Part shown: positions 6,231-11,258 of the stretch, piece by piece
Numbering within the stretch: position 1 is the stretch's first letter
How the letters are laid out: every line of letters begins with the position of its first letter
NCBI GenBank assembly: GCA_900543885.1
Contig: UQTA01000089.1
Location: 1-11,258, forward strand
DNA from: an uncultured Clostridium sp.
GTDB taxonomy: Bacteria > Bacillota > Clostridia > Lachnospirales > Lachnospiraceae
Reading direction: 5' to 3'
DNA: 11,258 bases
The notes under the pieces: model-generated
Databases searched by the model: none
The model's input: only the letters and a program-made list of their open reading frames with translations
Told to the model about the DNA's origin: nothing
Position numbers and translations under genes: made by a program

Positions 6231-6274
6231 AAAAAGATCTGGAAATCCCAGATTGTCTGGGATCCAGATCTTTT
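6231..6274 (-). terminator. Strong terminator after the SDR fragment
   Basis: The outer arms AAAAGATCTGG (6232-6242) and CCAGATCTTTT (6264-6274) are perfect over 11 bases. Inner arms ATCCCAGA (6245-6252) and TCTGGGAT (6256-6263) extend the stem to a three-base loop. On the minus strand it ends in TTTTT and lies 34 bases past the SDR stop; the T-rich plus side may also work, so it is probably bidirectional. Confidence 0.85.
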
Positions 6275-6307
6275 CATTTTCATAACCATACAACTAAATC
6301 AGGGATA

Positions 6308-6799
6308 CTATACAGATGTCCAACCACCGTCAATATAGATTGTCTGACCTGTAGTATAAGCAGAATTTTCAGATGCAAATAACAGCAGCTGACCACACAA
6401 TTCTTCTATTTTACCTGGTCTGGCAATCGGACACCTCTTTTTTAATTCTTCCAGAGCTGCATCATCAAATACCATCATTTCAGATGGAAACTCTCCTGGG
6501 CCAATGGCATTCACAGTAATACCGTACTGAGCCCATTCCTGCGCTAACCCTCTCGTAAAGTTTGGCACAGCACCCTTGGTAGTATTATAAGCCAAAATTG
6601 GATGATGGAAAGATGCAATCCGTCCATACATACTGGCAATGTTGATAATACGTCCGTAGTGATTTTTGATCATGCTCTTTGCACATTCTCTTGCCATTAA
6701 AAAATATCCCGTAATGGATAAGCGCACCACCTTATCCCAGGCTTCTAAGGTCAGTTCAGTAGTCGGACAATACGCCATAGAACTGTTAAAACTTCCTGC
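6308..6799 (-). pseudogene. Short-chain dehydrogenase/reductase, N-terminus deleted
   Basis: This is the C-terminal ~60% of a classical SDR of about 260 residues, most like the gluconate 5-dehydrogenase/FabG group. Numbering from the ATG at 6778 (156 residues), the catalytic Ser is in N-I-A-S49-M-Y-G and the Y64-N-T-T-K68 motif is present. The structural P-G motif (A-I-G-P-G-E-F) and the C-terminal T-G-Q-T-I-Y-I-D-G-G-W are intact. The whole Rossmann N-terminus with the T-G-x-x-x-G-x-G cofactor motif is missing. SDR-like residues (A-G-S-F-N-S-S) continue upstream of the ATG to 6799 and then meet a stop at 6800-6802. The usual catalytic-tetrad Asn (V-N-L-T-G) is Ser here (L-S-I-T-G). The protein cannot bind its cofactor normally. 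It faces the AraC gene head to head. Confidence 0.85.
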
Positions 6800-7913
6800 C
6801 TATATCCTGAAATTACCTCTGGATGATCCAAAACAGGTAAATACAGACTGTCCATTAGAACTGGTAAGCCTCCTTAACCAGTTCTACCAGACCATGGATA
6901 TTTCTGCCCTCCATGCCTCCCAGACTCCCTGCCATATCTGCTTTCCATTTAAGATTCATAATTTATTACTTCCACGTAAAGAAGATTATCTGCTAATCGG
7001 CCCTATCTTTACAGAAACATTATCAGAAACAGATTTTCGCCTTCTTCTGGCCGAATATGGTATAAAGCCCACAAAGGAGCTCCTGATTTATTTCCATTCT
7101 CTCACCCATATTGATGAGGAAACATTTAATAAACTGCTCAACTATCTTTCAGAGGAACTTGGAAAACCATTCACACCAATCACACCTGCCCGTATAAAGA
7201 AGTCACTGACCAGTTCGGAATCCTTTTTCCTGATTCATGAAGCTGACCAGACCGCCCATAACTATGCGTGCCAGTACATGGACTGTGTCCGGGATTTTTC
7301 TCTTCAGGATCCAAAGGCTCTGACTCTCTCTTCCAAAACATGGGAACAGACACTTCTTTTGACTTCTTCTCCATTGTTTTCCTATATGAGGGAACTGGTA
7401 TTTACAGAATTTCTGCTGCTTTCCTCCGTTCTTCACGAACACCTGAAAGAGCATTCCATACCTTCCATCCTCTATCAACGCCAACAATGGGAACGATGCC
7501 GAACATCAAAAGAATTGGCAGAATTCCACCGCGCTTTAATCTCGTCCTTTTTTAACAAGATACATTTGCAGACAGAAACCGGATTTTCTGAAGGAATCGC
7601 CACCGCACGCCGTTACATCCGTCTAAATTTTACTTCCAGTCTCCGTCTAAGTGATATTGCCGCCGCATGTCATTTATCCAGAACTTATCTTTGCTCCCGT
7701 TTCCATAAAGAATGCGATCAGACTATCTCCGATTATATTCTGTCCTGCCGCATGGAACATGCAAAAAAACTTCTTCAGTACAGTTCTCTTCCGATTTGCG
7801 AAATAGCAGATCAATGCGGTTTTGGAGATGCTAGTTATTTTACAAAATGTTTTGTAAAACAAATCGGTATAGGACCTGAAAAATGGAAGGAAACACTTAT
7901 AAAAAAGAAATAA
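6780..7913 (+). pseudogene. AraC-family regulator lacking its native start
   Basis: From 6780 the plus strand encodes 377 residues. An N-terminal sensing region (about the first 265 residues, with C-H-I-C-F-P-F-K-I and Y-L-L-I-G-P-I-F) resembles Lachnospiraceae regulators of sugar or host-signal genes. A complete C-terminal HTH_18 domain follows: A-R-R-Y-I-R-L-N-F, then L-S-D-I-A-A-A-C-H-L-S-R-T-Y-L as helix-turn-helix one, and I-C-E-I-A-D-Q-C-G-F-G-D-A-S-Y-F as helix-turn-helix two, closing with G-P-E-K-W-K. No start codon or ribosome site stands at the beginning; upstream the frame is simply antisense SDR sequence, open back to an ATG at 6666. It probably lost only 10-20 residues plus its promoter. 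The first ATG within the homologous part is at 6894. A fusion protein from 6666 is possible if transcribed. Confidence 0.75.
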
Positions 7914-7976
7914 TTCACAAAATACCGTTTTATATTCTATTTTCGTAAATTTATTTTCTTATATCGAATATATGGC

Positions 7977-8005
7977 TTGATATTTTGATTTTTTGTGATT
8001 ATACT
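7977..8005 (+). promoter_or_regulatory. Sigma-A promoter of the AbiL-like pair
   Basis: TTGATA (7977-7982) and TATACT (8000-8005) are 17 bases apart. Transcription from about 8012 gives a very short leader that begins just before the AGGAGG ribosome site. The surrounding 7914-8000 is AT-rich, as is usual for promoters. Confidence 0.65.
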
Positions 8006-8029
8006 ATAAGGGAAAGGAGGCTTCTAATC

Positions 8030-9235
8030 ATGTTATGCCAGTTTACTTTTCAAAATTTTAAGTCCTATAAAAATGAAACTACGTTAGATTACCAGGCTGC
8101 CGTACTGCCTGAATTCAAAGATACACTGATCACTGAGGCTTCTGCTTCTGATCTTCTGCCGGTTAATGTCGTCTACGGTCCAAATGGCGGCGGAAAGTCA
8201 AACCTGCTGCAGGCCCTTGCCTGCGTCATCTCTACGGTGGTAAAACCGGTGAATGAATTAGGAAAAAACAGACAGGGCTTCATTCTTCAGCAGAAAATTG
8301 ATGCAGTTCCCTTTCTGTTCGATGAAACCTCCAAAAATGAACCGACCGAGTTCCGGATGTTTTTCCGGATCGGAAAAAATGAATACTGCTACTACCTCGC
8401 TTTAAAAAATGATGAGGTTATATCGGAATCCCTTTACAGAAAAGCAGTCACCGGAAAAAAAACTGCCATGATTTTTGAACGTGAGGCTGACAGCATTTCC
8501 CTTGGCTATACAATCAATAAAAAAAGCCTGAACACCAGCATCAACCCCAAAATGCCGTATCTGTCCTTCCTGGCCATTAACTATGACATTCCGGTCATCA
8601 GCGAGGTTATAACCTGGTTTGAAAGCTGCATTATCCGCAGCTATGCAAATCCCGTAGTGGAGCATCAGATCCTGCTGGCCAAAGATGCGCCATATAAGGA
8701 GCAGTTCATCCGCGCTTTAAATGATATGGATATTGATATCACCGGGTACCACTATGATGAAGATACAAAACAGCTCTTTATGCAGCGCACGTTATCTTCC
8801 CATGAATATGAATTGCCGTTCTCCCAGGAGTCCGATGGAACCAAAAAGCTTATTGCTGCCCTTCCGGTGATCTTGCTTGCCCTGAGAGAAGGACGCATGG
8901 TGATCATTGATGAACTGGATGCAAAGCTTCATCCGAAGCTTTTGCGCTATGTCATTTTCCTGTTCAAAAATAAAGAGATCAACAAATACGGGGCCCAGCT
9001 TTTATTCACATCCCATGACATGTATACCTTAAAAAATACCATATTCCGCCGTGATGAGATCTGGTTTGCCGCGGAGAATGCTTCCCATGAAAGCGAGATC
9101 TACTCGTTGCATGAAATCCGCGGGGAAGATAACGACCGAATCAAAAATACTGCGGCCTATGATAAGCAGTATCTGGAGGGACGCTATGGAGCTGATCCAT
9201 ACCTTTCCAACATGCTCGGAGGTGATTTTGCATGA
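8030..9235 (+). CDS. AAA15 (ABC/SMC-type) ATPase, AbiLi/RloA-like defence subunit
   Basis: The 401-residue cytosolic ATPase has the marks of the AAA15/AAA_21 family used in phage defence: an N-terminal F-Q-N-F-K-S-Y strand, Walker A G50-P-N-G-G-G-K-S57, an ABC signature-like S-D-G-T-K-K at about 268-273, Walker B V-I-I-D-E-L-D (D294, E295), and the switch histidine in T-S-H329-D. Between Walker A and the signature lies a helical insert of about 190 residues. With the RloB protein encoded next, this matches AbiLi/AbiLii of Lactococcus and RloA/RloB in restriction loci; the ATPase is thought to sense phage and drive the TOPRIM partner. I chose ATG 8030, which has AAAGGAGG 9 bases upstream, over an upstream codon at 7985 that lies inside the promoter. 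The gene appears intact. Its stop overlaps the next start by four bases (ATGA). Confidence 0.9.
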   Translation: MLCQFTFQNFKSYKNETTLDYQAAVLPEFKDTLITEASASDLLPVNVVYGPNGGGKSNLLQALACVISTVVKPVNELGKNRQGFILQQKIDAVPFLFDETSKNEPTEFRMFFRIGKNEYCYYLALKNDEVISESLYRKAVTGKKTAMIFEREADSISLGYTINKKSLNTSINPKMPYLSFLAINYDIPVISEVITWFESCIIRSYANPVVEHQILLAKDAPYKEQFIRALNDMDIDITGYHYDEDTKQLFMQRTLSSHEYELPFSQESDGTKKLIAALPVILLALREGRMVIIDELDAKLHPKLLRYVIFLFKNKEINKYGAQLLFTSHDMYTLKNTIFRRDEIWFAAENASHESEIYSLHEIRGEDNDRIKNTAAYDKQYLEGRYGADPYLSNMLGGDFA

Positions 9236-9909
9236 GCTTAAAACCTCCAAAGAAAAGCGATCTTGACAAAGGTTGGATGAAGGCCCGCCGCGATAAGCCG
9301 AAAAAAATTCAGCCGGAATATCATCTGATCGTTACGGAAGGAACCGATACGGAGCCGGCCTATTTCGGTGCCATGAAGGATATCATCAACAGTGCCTATC
9401 CTGATCGCATCCAGCTCAGTATCCACGGAGCCGGTGATAATACCTTAAACCTGTTTCAAAAGGCCCGGCAGCTTGCCAACACCTCTGCCAATGGGTATAA
9501 ACACGTTTGGGTCATTTATGATACCGATGACTTCCCGGCTGATCACATCAACAAAACGGCCGAACTTTGTATACAGGAATCTACGGAGGAAACCACCTAT
9601 CATGCCATATGGTCAAACCAGTGCATTGAATTATGGTTCCTTCTCCATTTCAGTTTCTTGCAGTCCGATCTGCACCGAAGTTCCTACTGGCCGAAACTGA
9701 CGGAACTTTTATCTTTTCAGGGGTTTGGTTCCTATGAGAAAAACCGCACCGACATGTTCAAAATCCTGGCACCATACCTGGATACCGCTATTGTAAATGC
9801 AGAAAAGTTGGAAAAGATCAATGCCGGGAAGCTGCCTTCCGACTCTGCTCCCGGAACCATGGTCCATGTACTGGTTAAGAAACTAAGGCCCTATCTCAAA
9901 ATGGATTAA
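9232..9909 (+). CDS. rloB: RloB-family TOPRIM protein, AbiLii-like
   Basis: The 225-residue protein matches the RloB family (pfam RloB, AbiLii). A Lys-rich N-terminus leads into a TOPRIM fold: the acidic strand L-I-V-T-E36-G with T-E-P-A-Y-F, the metal-binding Y-D97-T-D99-D-F, and the family motif S-N-Q-C-I-E-L-W-F-L-L-H-F (128-140). TOPRIM acids coordinate Mg2+ for nucleic-acid cleavage in related defence nucleases such as OLD and Gabija; nuclease action is inferred here, not shown. Its ATG overlaps the ATPase stop by four bases and GGAGGTGAT lies just before it, so it is translationally coupled to the ATPase. The protein ends 48 bases before the convergent GGDEF gene, with a shared bidirectional terminator between. 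All expected motifs are present, so the pair is probably active. Confidence 0.9.
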   Translation: MSLKPPKKSDLDKGWMKARRDKPKKIQPEYHLIVTEGTDTEPAYFGAMKDIINSAYPDRIQLSIHGAGDNTLNLFQKARQLANTSANGYKHVWVIYDTDDFPADHINKTAELCIQESTEETTYHAIWSNQCIELWFLLHFSFLQSDLHRSSYWPKLTELLSFQGFGSYEKNRTDMFKILAPYLDTAIVNAEKLEKINAGKLPSDSAPGTMVHVLVKKLRPYLKMD

Positions 9910-9910
9910 A

Positions 9911-9955
9911 AAAATGAGTAGCAGGTGGTTTTCCCGTCTGCTACTCATCTTTTTT
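9911..9955. terminator. Bidirectional terminator between rloB and the GGDEF gene
   Basis: Perfect 11-base arms ATGAGTAGCAG (9914-9924) and CTGCTACTCAT (9938-9948) enclose a 13-base loop. On the plus strand CTTTTTT follows, and on the minus strand a run of seven T follows. It ends both the plus-strand defence pair and the minus-strand diguanylate cyclase gene, whose stop is at 9958. Confidence 0.9.
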
Positions 9956-9957
9956 CA

Positions 9958-11070
9958 TCAGGTGGTTGGTAATCCATATTTTTCATCTATAAAAATCCAT
10001 AATAATTCCTGTGTATCTGCAGTGCTCTGATCATATGCTGTGATCTTAAGTTCAACCCAGCTGTCATCCAGTTTTTCATAAGTCATCGTCACCATGCCTT
10101 CAGATGCTAACTTCTCTTGTATATAATGATAATCCAGGATTGTTTCAAACCGGTCATAGTATTCCGGACGGACGAGCGCATGGTAGTATTCTCTCATAGA
10201 AGGGATAAACGATCCTTTATTACGGTCCAGCATATCCTGAAAATATGGCGGAACATAAATATAACGGCACTGATCCGTCTTCGGGTTTACCATATAAACA
10301 CCCTTATATCGTGGAGCAATTACGTCCAGAAAATGATTAGCATCCCGTTTTTTCAGCAGAAGCTGCTCCAGTTTGTAATTTAAAGAGCGCATCTGCCGCA
10401 GGCCACCGTTGTTGCGGTAAAAATCCGCTTTATCATAGCGCATGGCATTTTCCGCATAATTGATGATCTCATTTAACGTCTTTGTGTCCGTGCTCTCCCC
10501 TATTCCAATGGATACTTCGTAATCCTGCTGCCGAATTGCCTGTCTCAAAGAAGAAACTTTTTCAAGCACCTCTTCCTGTCCATGGTCTGGGCACAAAACG
10601 ACAAATTCATCGCCGCCAATGCGGTAAGCCAGACTTTTAGGAAAATATTCCCGGATGGCATCCGAAATCATGCACAACATCTTATCTCCAGCCTCATGGC
10701 CCAGATGGTTATTCACTTCATGAAGTCCTACCACATCCATGTAAACACAGGTCAGCCGTTCATACCCTGTAGCCTGAAACATACGGATATCCCGTTCATA
10801 CTTTCCCCGATTATACAGGCCCGTCAACGCATCAATGTTATAATAATCCGGTGTTTTCTCATGGCTTTGAAGAAGTTCCAATTCCTTTTCATCAAAATAT
10901 ACCGTCTGATCATTGTCCGGATATTCTTCCCCATCTTGATTTTTCAAAGAAATTTCTATCTCCAGATCCTCACCTATGAGCGGATATTCCAGACTCTTTT
11001 TCTCCATATATTCCGACACTATCTGCAATGCACTTTTTACGTTGCAGCCTTTTTTACATATTATTTTCAT
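9958..11070 (-). CDS. Soluble diguanylate cyclase (GGDEF protein)
   Basis: The 370-residue protein makes cyclic di-GMP from two GTP. The GGDEF domain spans about 78-225: D-A-L-T-G-L-Y-N-R (80-88), the metal-binding D112 in Y-M-D-V-V-G-L, N-H-L-G-H-E-A-G-D, an intact G-G-D-E-F at 152-156, and S-I-G-I-G-E. The R-x-x-D product-inhibition site is absent; the position five residues before GGDEF reads F-P-K-S. An N-terminal segment (1-75) with C-K-K-G-C-N and an acidic half is of unknown function. The C-terminal ~120 residues (about 248-368, Y-K-G-V-Y-M-V-N through L-L-W-I-F-I-D-E) look like a PAS-type sensor, an unusual order. No membrane span is seen, so it is cytosolic. AAGGTG (11078-11083) lies 7 bases before the ATG. 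Confidence 0.92.
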   Translation of the reverse strand: MKIICKKGCNVKSALQIVSEYMEKKSLEYPLIGEDLEIEISLKNQDGEEYPDNDQTVYFDEKELELLQSHEKTPDYYNIDALTGLYNRGKYERDIRMFQATGYERLTCVYMDVVGLHEVNNHLGHEAGDKMLCMISDAIREYFPKSLAYRIGGDEFVVLCPDHGQEEVLEKVSSLRQAIRQQDYEVSIGIGESTDTKTLNEIINYAENAMRYDKADFYRNNGGLRQMRSLNYKLEQLLLKKRDANHFLDVIAPRYKGVYMVNPKTDQCRYIYVPPYFQDMLDRNKGSFIPSMREYYHALVRPEYYDRFETILDYHYIQEKLASEGMVTMTYEKLDDSWVELKITAYDQSTADTQELLWIFIDEKYGLPTT

Positions 11071-11094
11071 TCCATTTCACCTTGTGAACTACTC

Positions 11095-11109
11095 GGTAAC
11101 TAAGTTACC
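11095..11109. repeat. 15-base palindrome upstream of the GGDEF gene
   Basis: GGTAACTAAGTTACC has seven-base perfect arms around one central base. It lies 25 bases upstream of the GGDEF start codon. It could be a regulator operator or a small RNA hairpin in the leader. Confidence 0.5.
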
Positions 11110-11116
11110 AGAGCAT

Positions 11117-11148
11117 CTGAAATCTGGCGGGATACCGCCTTTTTTCAG
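11117..11148. repeat. Nested hairpin, terminator-like on the plus strand
   Basis: CTGAAA (11117-11122) pairs with TTTCAG (11143-11148), and inside it GGCGG (11126-11130) pairs with CCGCC (11135-11139) around a GATA loop. TTTTTT follows the inner stem on the plus strand, so it could end rightward transcripts, yet no plus-strand gene stands before it. On the minus strand it would be a hairpin in the GGDEF leader. The sequence TTTTCAGGGTGC at its right edge recurs at 6219-6230. Confidence 0.55.
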
Positions 11149-11258
11149 GGTGCGTCCATGACACCACTACTGCTTGCCTTTCGGTTATACAGCTACTTTT
11201 ATTATTTCTGGATTTTTTAGTCCGGTTACGGACAGTTCTTTCTGTTTTCCGGATACGG

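Noticed and set aside
10582..11103. Plus-strand frame of 173 codons
   Set aside because: It is the antisense shadow of the GGDEF gene, rich in Ile/Phe from A/T-rich codons, with no family character.
11105..11257. Minus-strand frame open from the window edge to a stop at 11105, basic in its first half
   Set aside because: It has no start in the window, overlaps the nested hairpin and palindrome, and matches no family I know; 50 open codons at an edge are weak evidence. It could be the tail of a gene further right.
11071..11258. Possible c-di-GMP riboswitch before the GGDEF gene
   Set aside because: The conserved GCAAAGCC-type core and tetraloop arrangement of the class I switch is not found; only a loose GTTACCGA similarity remains.
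1..11258. CRISPR array, tRNA or rRNA genes
   Set aside because: No regularly spaced repeats, cloverleaf or rRNA sequence was seen on either strand.

Overview
The window reads as low-to-moderate GC Firmicutes DNA, most like a gut Lachnospiraceae (Clostridia). The signs are strong AGGAGG ribosome sites, sigma-A promoters of the Gram-positive type, lipoproteins with a classic lipobox, a DUF2812 membrane protein, a DUF6440 protein and a KtrB-type potassium transporter fragment. The genus cannot be fixed from sequence alone. It is an accessory, partly decaying stretch: working genes alternate with truncated genes and mobile or repeat DNA.

Left part (1-3482, all minus strand). The window opens inside the 5' end of a group II intron inserted 17 bases after the stop of a lipoprotein gene. 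Upstream of that lies what looks like one operon, read from a near-consensus promoter at 3454-3482: a DUF2812 five-span membrane protein, a 55-residue DUF6440 protein, a frameshifted small gene, a two-span zinc-ribbon protein, and a lipoprotein with a DUF3221-like C-terminus. All have envelope or hypothetical character.

Middle (3692-6307). A complete methylglyoxal synthase gene (mgsA) has its own terminator. After it comes a long stretch without genes that holds an orphan terminator and a ~340-base foldback (MITE-like) repeat. Next is the first 76 codons of a ktrB potassium transporter gene that breaks off abruptly. A small lipoprotein on the minus strand follows, with a very good ECF-sigma-type promoter (TGAAAC-17-CGTCTAAT), and then a strong terminator.

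Deletion scar (6308-7913). The catalytic half of a short-chain dehydrogenase (minus) and an almost complete AraC-family regulator (plus) stand head to head. Both 5' ends and the control region between them are missing, so the SDR has no Rossmann nucleotide-binding half and the regulator reading frame runs into antisense SDR sequence.

Right part (7977-11258). A compact two-gene cassette has its own promoter, a 4-base start/stop overlap and a bidirectional terminator. It encodes an AAA15/ABC-type ATPase and an RloB TOPRIM protein, which match the AbiL (AbiLi/AbiLii, RloA/RloB-like) anti-phage pair. Facing it is a soluble diguanylate cyclase (GGDEF) without the usual product-inhibition site, whose leader region holds a palindrome and a nested hairpin. 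Part of that hairpin sequence recurs near 6219. The AbiL-type pair is the most functionally interesting unit. The foldback repeat, the ECF promoter and the SDR/AraC scar are the most interesting structural observations. I do not see a wholly undescribed system that I can defend.
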